From NCBI GenBank assembly GCA_021443825.1, contig JABUTE010000089.1:1-22642 (forward strand): a stretch of 22,642 bases of DNA. Reading direction: 5' to 3'. This stretch comes from Bacillota bacterium. GTDB lineage: Bacteria; Bacillota; Clostridia; Peptostreptococcales; Anaerovoracaceae. Positions within the stretch are counted from its first letter, which is position 1, and each line of letters opens with the position of its first letter. Made by a program: the position numbers and the translations under genes. This document shows, piece after piece, positions 1 through 6,261 of the stretch. A model generated the notes under the pieces. It worked only from the letters and a program-made list of their open reading frames with translations, did not search any database and had not been told where the DNA came from.

Positions 1-1012
1 CGATAACGGCAGTTGCCTGGCCGCGGCCGATGCCCTTGGTCTCTCTGGTGATGCAGATGGAGCCGCCGCCGATACCGACCTTGATGAAGTCAGCCCCTGC
101 CTCTGCCAGGAAGCGGAAGCCTTCGCCGTCGACCACGTTGCCTGCACCCACCTTTACGGTGTCGCCGTAGGTATCGCGGATCCATTTGATGGTATCGTGC
201 TGCCAGTTGGAGAAGCCCTCCGAGCTGTCGATGCAAAGAACATCGGCACCTGCAGCCAGCAGCGCGGGAACTCTGTCTCTGTAATCTCTGGTGTTGATAC
301 CGGCGCCGACGATGAACCGCTTATCCTGATCGAGAAGCTCGAGAGGATTTTCCTTATGGCTGTCGTAGTCCTTGCGGAAGACGAAATACTTGAGTCTTCC
401 TTCGGCATCGATGATGGGCAGAGCGTTCAGCTTGTTTTCCCACAGGATATCGTTAGCCTCCTTCAGGGTGACGCCCTCCTTGGCATAGATCAGCTTTTCC
501 AGCGGGGTCATAAAGGTCTCGACCTTGGTATTCAGATCCATTCTGGAAACGCGGTAGTCTCTGCTGGTAACGATACCCACTACCTTGCCCTGGGCCGTGC
601 CGTCATCGGTAACAGCGATGGTGGAGTGTCCGGTCTCTTCCTTGATGGCCAGCACATCGGCCAGCGTCTGGTCAGGACGGATGTTGGAATCAGAGGGAAC
701 AAAGCCTGCCTTGTAGCTCTTGACTCTTGCCACCATGGCCGCTTCGCTTTCGATGCTCTGCGAACCGTAAATAAAGGAGATGCCGCCTTCCTTTGCCAGA
801 GCGACAGCCAGCCGGTCTCCGGAAACGGCCTGCATGATCGCCGATACCATGGGGATGTTCATGGAGATCGCAGGCTCTTCAACGCCCTTGCGGAACTTGG
901 TGAGCGGGGTCTTCAAAGAGACATTTGAGGGAATATTCTCCGGACCGGAATAGCCGGGAACCAACAGGTATTCGCTGAATGTACGGGATACTTCTTCGTA
1001 ATAATGTGCCAT
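1..1012 (-). CDS. guaB: IMP dehydrogenase, C-terminus cut by window edge
   Basis: Oxidises IMP to XMP with NAD+, the first committed step of GMP synthesis, in the cytosol. 337 codons are visible and the frame runs off at position 1, so roughly the last third is missing. Two CBS repeats lie at about residues 115-155 and 167-215 inside the TIM barrel. The catalytic loop G-I-G-G-G-S-I-C-I-T-R-E places the nucleophilic cysteine at residue 320. The opening MAHYYEEVSRTFSEYLLVPG resembles the roughly 500-residue IMPDHs of Lachnospiraceae-type Clostridia (recalled, not searched). The ATG at 1012-1010 follows a good GAAGGAG ribosome site. The carboxypeptidase gene ends 76 bp upstream with no clear terminator between them, so read-through from that gene is possible. 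The IMPDH call is firm. Confidence 0.96.
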   Translation of the reverse strand, partial: MAHYYEEVSRTFSEYLLVPGYSGPENIPSNVSLKTPLTKFRKGVEEPAISMNIPMVSAIMQAVSGDRLAVALAKEGGISFIYGSQSIESEAAMVARVKSYKAGFVPSDSNIRPDQTLADVLAIKEETGHSTIAVTDDGTAQGKVVGIVTSRDYRVSRMDLNTKVETFMTPLEKLIYAKEGVTLKEANDILWENKLNALPIIDAEGRLKYFVFRKDYDSHKENPLELLDQDKRFIVGAGINTRDYRDRVPALLAAGADVLCIDSSEGFSNWQHDTIKWIRDTYGDTVKVGAGNVVDGEGFRFLAEAGADFIKVGIGGGSICITRETKGIGRGQATAVI

Positions 1013-1088
1013 ATTTCTCCTTCATTTCTGCCCATTGGGGGCGGACAACTGAAATTAAGTGACTGGTGATCGGTGGAAAGGCCGAAGC

Positions 1089-2021
1089 CTAATCGGTAAC
1101 GCCTAAATATTCTTCCAGGGTAAGCCCCTGCTCGAAGATCTCTTTTGCGATGACTTCTCCTACATAGCGGATATGCCAGGATTCGTACATGTAGCCGGTA
1201 ATGTCTTCTTTTCCTTCGGGATAGCGGAGGATGAAGCCGTATTCGTGGGCATGAGCTGCGATCCAGACCGCTTCGTCGCGGGTGTTGAAGCCGGTGAGGG
1301 AAACGCCGGTTACCCCCACATCGCAGCACAGACCGGTCTGATGCTCGCTTTCGCCCGGCTGGGCAGAAAAGCGGTCGGCAGCCTCTTTGCCGTTGTTCTT
1401 TACGTAATTATTATACAGGGTGCTCTGGTAGCTGTACGAGCGGTAGCCGGTACGAAGGCGGATATCGTAGCCGTCTTTTTCAGCGCCTTCAAACAGCCGC
1501 TGCAGAGCCTCTGCCGCTACCCTGCGCATCTGATGGGTCTCGTCGGTGCCGACGCCTGCGGTAAACTTGGCAACGGTCTGCAGATCGTCTGCCTTATAAT
1601 CGGAAGACAGAGGATGGGTCTTGTTGATGAGCAGCAGCAGGTTGTCGTCGACGACGCTGACGGCCGGGGCATCTTCTCCTTCGGCGTGGTCATAGCTTTG
1701 CATGGAGGAAGCCCTTACCACCAGGGCCTTTGCTTCTTCGGACTGCGCCCTGCTGTTACCGGCATCGATGGGAGCAGGCTCCGGCGCCGGTTCTTCCTTC
1801 GGGGCTTGCGCAGCAGGAGCCTCGTCAGGCTTTGCCGCAGCCGCAGAAACCGTTTCAGCAGGCGTCTTTTCAAAAGCAGGTGCTTCTGTCTCGTTCAGGT
1901 ATTTCGGGTTTTCGATGACGACCTTGGGTTCCTCCTGCTTCGCGCCGCAGCCGGTCAGAAGAACGGCCGAAAATGCCAGCGCCGCAAGCAGATACCCGTA
2001 TTTGCCGATGGTATGATTCAT
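1089..2021 (-). CDS. D,D-carboxypeptidase lipoprotein, M15 (VanY/DdcY type)
   Basis: Predicted zinc D-alanyl-D-alanine carboxypeptidase that trims peptidoglycan stem peptides outside the membrane. The 310-residue protein begins with a lipoprotein signal: a hydrophobic stretch (residues 11-22) and lipobox L-L-T-G-C with Cys25. A Pro/Ala/Glu-rich linker (about 48-90) should reach into the wall. The catalytic domain carries S-x-H-x-x-G-x-x-x-D (SEHQTGLCCD; S225, H227, D234) and E-S-W-H (E280, H283), the zinc and catalytic residues of M15B/VanY. I chose the ATG at 2021 because it places the signal peptide at the N-terminus. A GTG at 2087 in the same frame would sit against the -10 box and could not be translated. 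No van regulators are nearby, so a wall-maintenance role is likelier than glycopeptide resistance. Confidence 0.88.
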   Translation of the reverse strand: MNHTIGKYGYLLAALAFSAVLLTGCGAKQEEPKVVIENPKYLNETEAPAFEKTPAETVSAAAAKPDEAPAAQAPKEEPAPEPAPIDAGNSRAQSEEAKALVVRASSMQSYDHAEGEDAPAVSVVDDNLLLLINKTHPLSSDYKADDLQTVAKFTAGVGTDETHQMRRVAAEALQRLFEGAEKDGYDIRLRTGYRSYSYQSTLYNNYVKNNGKEAADRFSAQPGESEHQTGLCCDVGVTGVSLTGFNTRDEAVWIAAHAHEYGFILRYPEGKEDITGYMYESWHIRYVGEVIAKEIFEQGLTLEEYLGVTD

Positions 2022-2047
2022 AGGATCGTTTCCGGTTTTACCGTATT

Positions 2048-2080
2048 GAAAAACCCCCAAAGCCCATTGCTTTGGGTTTT
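2048..2080 (-). promoter_or_regulatory. Leader hairpin with U-tract at predicted +1 (attenuator-like)
   Basis: On the minus strand AAAACCCAAAGC, a 5-nt loop and GCTTTGGGGGTTTTT form a stem of at least eight perfect G/C-containing pairs extended by A-U pairs, and the sequence ends in U's. It starts where the transcript from the 2088-2116 promoter should start and ends 26 nt before the carboxypeptidase ATG. It has the shape of an intrinsic terminator or a 5' stabilising hairpin. I see no alternative fold or ligand motif. Confidence 0.55.
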
Positions 2081-2087
2081 GTTGCAC

Positions 2088-2116
2088 ATTTTACTACCGA
2101 AGCCCCGTAAGGTCAA
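2088..2116 (-). promoter_or_regulatory. Sigma-A-type promoter for carboxypeptidase gene
   Basis: Minus strand TTGACC (2116-2111), a 17-bp spacer and TAAAAT (2093-2088). The predicted start is near 2081, giving a leader of about 60 nt that contains the hairpin at 2048-2080. Confidence 0.65.
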
Positions 2117-2200
2117 CGATATTCATCATTATTTTAAAATATTCAGCCTTGATTTTTCAAGTATTTTCATGAACCGGAAACGGATTTGTTGTTGAAAACG

Positions 2201-2230
2201 AAAAAATGCAGACCCTTTTCAGGGTCTGCA
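2201..2230 (-). terminator. Intrinsic terminator of groES-groEL
   Basis: On the minus strand TGCAGACCC and GGGTCTGCA pair perfectly (9 bp) around a 6-nt loop and are followed by six U's. It lies 40 nt after the groEL stop. Confidence 0.9.
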
Positions 2231-2269
2231 AGAGATCTGTGCGATACAGCCGAAGGGATCGGAATGAAA

Positions 2270-3892
2270 TTACATCATTCCCATGCCGTCCATGCCGGGT
2301 GCCGGTGCGGGAGCATCCTTCTTGATCTCGACGATGCCTGCCTCGGTGGTGAGCAGCAGAGCCGATGCGGATGCCGCATTCTGCAGGGCGGAGCGGGTGA
2401 CCTTGGTGGGATCGACGATGCCGGCCTTCATCATGTTTTCGTACTTTTCGGTAGCGGCATTGAAGCCGATGCCCAGCTTGTGCTTCTTCACCTCAGCGAT
2501 GACGACAGAGCCTTCGAAGCCGGCGTTTTCAGCGATCTGGCGAACAGGCTCCTCCAGTGCGCGAACGATGATCTGTGCACCGGTCTTGATGTCGCCCTTC
2601 TGGGCTTCCGCATACTTCTTAACCGCGGGAATCACGTTGGCAAGAGCAACGCCGCCGCCGGGAACGATACCTTCTTCAACGGCAGCCTTGGTCGCGTTGA
2701 GAGCATCCTCGATGCGCAGCTTTCTTTCCTTCAGCTCGGTCTCGGTTGCAGCGCCCACCTTGATGACGGCAACGCCTCCGGACAGCTTGCCCAGGCGCTC
2801 CAGCAGCTTTTCCTGATCGTAGTCGGAGGTGGTTCTGGTCAGCTCGGCATTGATCTGATCGATCCGTGCCTGCAGCTCTTCGGCAGAACCGGCGCCGCCG
2901 ACGATGACGGTGTTTTCTTTGGTGACCTTAACGGTGGCAGCGCTTCCCAGCATATCGACGGTAGCATCCTTCAGCTCGTAGCCCAGCTCGGTGCTGATAA
3001 CGGTAGCACCGGTGAGAACGGCGATATCCTTGAGCATTTCCTTGCGTCTGTCGCCGAAGCCGGGAGCCTTGACAGCAACGCAGTCGAAGATGCCTCTGAT
3101 CTTGTTGACGACCAGGGTCGCCAGGGCTTCGCCTTCTACATCTTCGGCGATGATCAGCAGCTTCTTGCCTTCCTGAACGACCTGCTCCAGAACAGGCAGG
3201 ATCTCCTGGATGTTGGAGATCTTCTTATCGGTGATCAGGATATAGGGATTTGCCAGGTTTGCTTCCATCTTATCGGCATCGGATACCATGTAAGCAGACA
3301 GGTAGCCTCTGTCGAACTGCATGCCCTCGACGACCTCCAGCTCGGTGCCCATGGACTTGGACTCTTCTACGGTGATGACGCCGGCATTGCCGACCTTTTC
3401 CATAGCGTCTGCGATGAGACCGCCGATGGCGGGATCGTCTGCGGAAACGGCAGCGACCTGTGCGATGGATTCCTTGCCCTCAACAGGCTTGGAGATCTTC
3501 TTCAGTTCTTCGACAGCCACCTCGACGGCGCCCTGAATGCCTCTTTTGAGGATCATGGGGTTGGCGCCTGCAGCGACGTTCTTAAAGCCGTCTCTTACGA
3601 TGGCCTGTGCCAGCAGAGTGGCGGTGGTGGTGCCGTCGCCGGCAACGTCGTTGGTCTTGGATGCGACTTCCTTAACAACCTGGGCACCCATGTTTTCGAA
3701 CGGATCCTCCAGCTCGATCTCTCTTGCGATGGAAACACCGTCGTTGATGATCATGGGAGCGCCGAAGGACTTTTCGATGAGCACGTTTCTGCCCTTGGGT
3801 CCGAGAGTGATCTTTACGGTATCAGCCAGCTTGTCTACACCGGCCTGCAGCTTTCTTCTGGTATCTTCACCAAAACCGATTTCCTTTGCCAT
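2270..3892 (-). CDS. groEL: Chaperonin GroEL (Hsp60)
   Basis: ATP-driven protein-folding chamber that works with GroES in the cytosol. The 540 residues match the family length. It starts MAKEIGFGEDTRRKLQAGVD, carries the ATP-binding G-D-G-T-T-T-A-T motif near residue 85, and ends in the flexible Gly-Met tail GMDGMGMM. It lies 35 bp after groES on the same strand and ends at a clear terminator, so the two form a bicistronic operon. Regulation is expected through the CIRCE element ahead of groES. Arginine codons are mainly AGA and CGT, the pattern of the highly expressed genes here, which leaves long stop-free frames on the opposite strand. The call is certain. Confidence 0.99.
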   Translation of the reverse strand: MAKEIGFGEDTRRKLQAGVDKLADTVKITLGPKGRNVLIEKSFGAPMIINDGVSIAREIELEDPFENMGAQVVKEVASKTNDVAGDGTTTATLLAQAIVRDGFKNVAAGANPMILKRGIQGAVEVAVEELKKISKPVEGKESIAQVAAVSADDPAIGGLIADAMEKVGNAGVITVEESKSMGTELEVVEGMQFDRGYLSAYMVSDADKMEANLANPYILITDKKISNIQEILPVLEQVVQEGKKLLIIAEDVEGEALATLVVNKIRGIFDCVAVKAPGFGDRRKEMLKDIAVLTGATVISTELGYELKDATVDMLGSAATVKVTKENTVIVGGAGSAEELQARIDQINAELTRTTSDYDQEKLLERLGKLSGGVAVIKVGAATETELKERKLRIEDALNATKAAVEEGIVPGGGVALANVIPAVKKYAEAQKGDIKTGAQIIVRALEEPVRQIAENAGFEGSVVIAEVKKHKLGIGFNAATEKYENMMKAGIVDPTKVTRSALQNAASASALLLTTEAGIVEIKKDAPAPAPGMDGMGMM

Positions 3893-3927
3893 TTTCGATT
3901 TACCTCACTTATATGTATGACTGCTGT

Positions 3928-4200
3928 TTACTGAATGATCGCAAGAATGTCTTTCTGTTCGACGATGATCACGTCTTCGCCGTCCATCTTGACTTCGGTT
4001 CCTGCATACTTGGAGAAGATGACCTTATCGCCGGCTGCGACTTCCATCTGGATGTCGGCGGTTCCGGGGCCTACGGCCAGGACCTCTGCCATCTGGGGCT
4101 GTTCTTTTGCAGCGCCTGCGATGACCAGGCCGCTCTTGGTCTTTTCTTCTGCTTCGAGTCTTTTGATGACGACTCTTGCGCCTAAGGGCTTAATATTCAT
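3928..4200 (-). CDS. groES: Co-chaperonin GroES (Hsp10)
   Basis: Lid of the GroEL chamber. It has 90 residues when started at MNIKPLGARVVIKRLEAEEK, which is the conserved GroES beginning. An in-frame upstream start at 4251 lies inside the CIRCE element and lacks a ribosome site, so I rejected it. The chosen ATG (4200-4198) follows AGGAGG at good spacing. The mobile-loop region (about residues 17-32, EEKTKSGLVIAG) and the G-x-D-V-I-F-like turn (AGDKVIFSKYAG) are recognisable. It is the first gene of the groES-groEL operon, with a consensus promoter and HrcA operator directly upstream. Confidence 0.98.
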   Translation of the reverse strand: MNIKPLGARVVIKRLEAEEKTKSGLVIAGAAKEQPQMAEVLAVGPGTADIQMEVAAGDKVIFSKYAGTEVKMDGEDVIIVEQKDILAIIQ

Positions 4201-4244
4201 TGAATGATCCTCCTGTGATGAATAACCATATATAGCTTTTCTTG

Positions 4245-4271
4245 TTAGCACTCTATCTAATTGAGTGCTAA
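4245..4271. promoter_or_regulatory. CIRCE operator (HrcA binding site)
   Basis: Perfect inverted repeat TTAGCACTC, 9 bp, GAGTGCTAA, the textbook CIRCE sequence. It begins right after the groES -10 box, at the predicted transcription start, so bound HrcA would block initiation and heat would relieve it. The hrcA gene is not in this window. Confidence 0.97.
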
Positions 4272-4275
4272 ACCT

Positions 4276-4303
4276 ATTATATTCGGAAGGCTTTTAATGT
4301 CAA
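4276..4303 (-). promoter_or_regulatory. groES-groEL promoter (consensus -35 and -10)
   Basis: Minus strand TTGACA (4303-4298), 16-bp spacer, TATAAT (4281-4276). Both hexamers match the sigma-A consensus exactly. The -35 box begins only 3 bp after the stop codon of the upstream P-loop/Asp23 gene. Confidence 0.93.
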
Positions 4304-4306
4304 TAG

Positions 4307-5131
4307 TTAATAGAATGATTTTTCGCTCTTCATAGAGAATTCACGAACCTCCGCCTCGATCCCCAGCACGTTGAAGGCGGTCATGGACGCGATCATGTCG
4401 CAGGCCTGCTTCTGCAGCTCATAGGCAGCCTGTCTTACCGGAGTTCCGTATTTGCAGCGCAGAATGATGCGCAGGTACATGCCCTCGTCGGAATTATCGG
4501 AAGCGACCCATACCACGTCGGCGATGCCCTCGATCTGCCCGGCCGCCAGCATAACGATGTCGGCGATGGCTTTGTCAGAGATCTCGAATTCACCCATATA
4601 GCTGAAGGTAGGCCGCACGATGGTCTTTTCACCGCTGGCGGGAGATCCTTTTTTGCGAAAGCCCTTGCGGGGGTCGAGAAAATACCCGGAGAACTGGCGC
4701 TTGACCTGCATGGTGGGAGCCGGGATCACATGGGTGCCCGATAGCTCTCTGCGCCGCCTTGCCTTTTCGATCTGCTCGGGGGTGGCCACATCTTCGATGT
4801 GGATGTATTCGGAAGGACGGTCGATGGCAAGCCGGTCGCAGATCTGATCGACCATCTTATCGGAGGTGCCCAGCACCATCAGGCATTGGATATTAGACGC
4901 CTGTATAGCCTCCGCCACCTGGCTGCGGTGCTCCTCGTCGGTAAAGATGGCTGTTTTGACAGCACCCATCAGGGTCGCCTGCTTTTTGGCGGAGCGGCCG
5001 GCGATGATGTTGCCCCTGCAGATCAGCAGACCGTCGTCGATCATGGCGTCGGCACCCTTGCGGCCGCACAGCTCGGTCGATATGAAGCTCTTTCCGGAGC
5101 CGCTTTTTCCTGAAAAACCGATCACATTCAT
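4307..5131 (-). CDS. P-loop NTPase fused to Asp23/Gls24 domain, function unknown
   Basis: 274 residues, no signal peptide or membrane segment, so probably cytosolic. The N-terminal part is a nucleotide-binding domain: a Walker A loop G-K-S-G-S-G-K-S at residues 8-15, then D-D-G-L-L-I and an A-G-R-S-A-K-K-Q segment (about 45-51). From about residue 171 to 265 it resembles the Asp23/Gls24 (DUF322) alkaline-shock family, including F-E-I-S-D-K-A-I-A-D-I-V and the closing V-L-G-I-E-A-E-V-R-E-F. A basic linker rich in Arg/Lys (123-162) joins the two. Asp23 in Staphylococcus is a membrane-associated envelope-stress protein; what an ATPase domain adds is unknown. No good Shine-Dalgarno precedes the ATG. 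It is divergent from ferredoxin and ends against the groES promoter. The domain calls are fairly sure; the role is not assigned. Confidence 0.8.
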   Translation of the reverse strand: MNVIGFSGKSGSGKSFISTELCGRKGADAMIDDGLLICRGNIIAGRSAKKQATLMGAVKTAIFTDEEHRSQVAEAIQASNIQCLMVLGTSDKMVDQICDRLAIDRPSEYIHIEDVATPEQIEKARRRRELSGTHVIPAPTMQVKRQFSGYFLDPRKGFRKKGSPASGEKTIVRPTFSYMGEFEISDKAIADIVMLAAGQIEGIADVVWVASDNSDEGMYLRIILRCKYGTPVRQAAYELQKQACDMIASMTAFNVLGIEAEVREFSMKSEKSFY

Positions 5132-5163
5132 TACAAAATTTTCGAAAAAATACGCAAAAAAGA

Positions 5164-5192
5164 TTGTTTACAAGGCGTTAATTTAGTATATT
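5164..5192 (+). promoter_or_regulatory. Ferredoxin promoter
   Basis: TTGTTT (5164-5169), 17-bp spacer, TATATT (5187-5192). The predicted start near 5199 gives a leader of about 45 nt carrying AAGGAGG (5229-5235). Confidence 0.55.
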
Positions 5193-5213
5193 CTATTCAT
5201 GTTGTTAATTCCA

Positions 5214-5225
5214 ATCAATATTGAT
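5214..5225. repeat. 12-bp perfect palindrome in ferredoxin leader
   Basis: ATCAATATTGAT reads the same on both strands and ends 3 bp before the ribosome site of the ferredoxin gene. It may be an operator. The adjacent TTGTTAA at 5202-5208 resembles one half of a Rex site, but the second half does not match. Confidence 0.35.
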
Positions 5226-5244
5226 CATAAGGAGGAAAACTATT

Positions 5245-5415
5245 ATGGCATATGTAATTACCGATAAGTGTGTATCCTGCGGTGCTTGCGAAGCACAGTG
5301 CCCCGTCGGCGCTATCTCCATGGGCGACGGCAAGTACGTTATCAACGCTGACACCTGCGTATCCTGCGGTGCCTGCGCCGGTTCCTGCCCCGTTGGCGCA
5401 CCCGAAGAAGCTTAA
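5245..5415 (+). CDS. 2[4Fe-4S] ferredoxin, clostridial type
   Basis: Small soluble electron carrier of 56 residues, the usual size for clostridial ferredoxins. Two C-x-x-C-x-x-C-x-x-x-C-P motifs (CVSCGACEAQCP and CVSCGACAGSCP) supply eight cysteines for two [4Fe-4S] clusters, with the pseudo-twofold repeat plainly visible. The ATG at 5245 follows AAGGAGG; an upstream in-frame start at 5221 would overlap the ribosome site. It has its own promoter and terminator, so it is monocistronic. In this kind of anaerobe it would link pyruvate and 2-oxoacid oxidoreductases to hydrogenase. The hydrogenase encoded at 17.8-21.3 kb is a plausible partner, which is an inference only. Confidence 0.97.
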   Translation: MAYVITDKCVSCGACEAQCPVGAISMGDGKYVINADTCVSCGACAGSCPVGAPEEA

Positions 5416-5443
5416 TCTTCTCCATCGGAAACAAAGAAAGATT

Positions 5444-5478
5444 CAGCCGCCTTCCGAAAGGAAAGCGGCTGTTTTTTA
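5444..5478 (+). terminator. Intrinsic terminator after ferredoxin gene
   Basis: CAGCCGC (5444-5450) pairs with GCGGCTG (5465-5471), with an inner CTTCC/GGAAA-type extension, followed by six T's. It separates the ferredoxin gene from the convergent rex gene, whose stop is at 5488. Confidence 0.88.
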
Positions 5479-5487
5479 TTTCCTGTT

Positions 5488-6129
5488 TTATCCCTGCTCG
5501 TGGCTCATGCTGTAGGTGAGCACGTGGAGGGAATCGGCGATATACATGTTTTCGATCTTGACCGAATCGGGCACCCGGATCTCAGCGGGAACGAAGTTCC
5601 AGATTCCCTTTACCCCGCCGTCGACAAGGCTTCCGGCGATGCTGTAGACCATATCCTTCGTGGCAGTAATGACGCCGATATCCACCTTTTCTCTTGCAAG
5701 AAATTCCACCAGCTGGCTTTGATGCAGCACCGTAAGACCTGCCACCTGCGTACCGACGATCTCAGGCTTTACATCGAAGATGCCCACCAGATCGTAGTGG
5801 GTGTCTTCGTAGCTGTCCAGAAAATTGGCGATGGCCTGCCCCAGGCGGCCGCAGCCCACGATGACCAGCTTATAGCCCCGGTCGACCCCGAGAATGCTTT
5901 CGATGGCAAGGCGAAGATCGGTGATATTGTAGCCGTAGCCCTGCTGCCCGAAGCCTCCGAAGTGATTCAGATCCTGACGGATCTGGGAGGCGGTGTAGCC
6001 GGTGGTATCGGAAAGCTCTCTGGAGGAGATGCGGGTCATGCCCCGTTTCTCCAGCTCTTCCAGCACGCGCTGGTATCGGGGCAGCCTGCGGATGACTGCA
6101 TTGGAGATCTTCTGTTCCTGCTTGTTCAT
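5488..6129 (-). CDS. rex: Redox-sensing transcriptional repressor Rex
   Basis: Cytosolic repressor that binds DNA when NAD+ is high and lets go when NADH rises, de-repressing fermentative and NADH-consuming genes. 213 residues, normal for the family. An N-terminal winged helix (about 1-80) contains the family motifs S-Q-I-R-Q-D-L (48-54) and F-G-G-F-G-Q-Q-G-Y-G-Y (57-67). A Rossmann fold follows, with G-C-G-R-L-G at 92-97 for NAD(H). The ATG follows AGGAG. It is divergent from the ABC-F gene, a pairing that recalls ydiF and ydiH(rex) in Bacillus, and convergent with ferredoxin. A likely target in this window is the hydrogenase operon (site at 21398-21415). Confidence 0.97.
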   Translation of the reverse strand: MNKQEQKISNAVIRRLPRYQRVLEELEKRGMTRISSRELSDTTGYTASQIRQDLNHFGGFGQQGYGYNITDLRLAIESILGVDRGYKLVIVGCGRLGQAIANFLDSYEDTHYDLVGIFDVKPEIVGTQVAGLTVLHQSQLVEFLAREKVDIGVITATKDMVYSIAGSLVDGGVKGIWNFVPAEIRVPDSVKIENMYIADSLHVLTYSMSHEQG

Positions 6130-6181
6130 ATGCTTTCAGCTCCTGTCGCGGATTTCTTCCTGTTTTATGCTTTACGCACAG

Positions 6182-6230
6182 ATTCTACCATAGGCGCAAC
6201 CTTGTTACAAGCAAGGGTTTATGGTAAAAT
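6182..6230. promoter_or_regulatory. Divergent rex / ABC-F promoters with overlapping -35 boxes
   Basis: Plus strand: TTGTTA (6202-6207), 17 bp, TAAAAT (6225-6230) toward the ABC-F gene. Minus strand: TTGTAA (6210-6205), 17 bp, TAGAAT (6187-6182) toward rex. The two -35 boxes share bases 6205-6207 inside the palindrome CTTGT-T-ACAAG (6201-6211). Both -10 boxes are preceded by TGG, an extended -10. Confidence 0.75.
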
Positions 6231-6261
6231 AGATTGTTTTTTACAGGAAAGACTTCAAACC

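Noticed and set aside
1089..2021. Glycopeptide-resistance vanY
   Set aside because: There is no vanRS/HAX context and the gene sits beside guaB; an ordinary cell-wall carboxypeptidase is likelier.
2186..3934. 582-codon open frame on the plus strand opposite groEL/groES
   Set aside because: Pure antisense of certain genes. It has no ribosome site, the product is low-complexity Gly/Asp/Leu-rich, and it arises from codon bias.
4201..4251. Longer GroES start 17 codons upstream
   Set aside because: It would place the start in the CIRCE operator. The ATG at 4200 has AGGAGG and the conserved N-terminus.
5202..5219. Full Rex site upstream of ferredoxin
   Set aside because: The first half (TTGTTAA) matches, but the second half is AATCAAT against TTAACAA, too poor to call.
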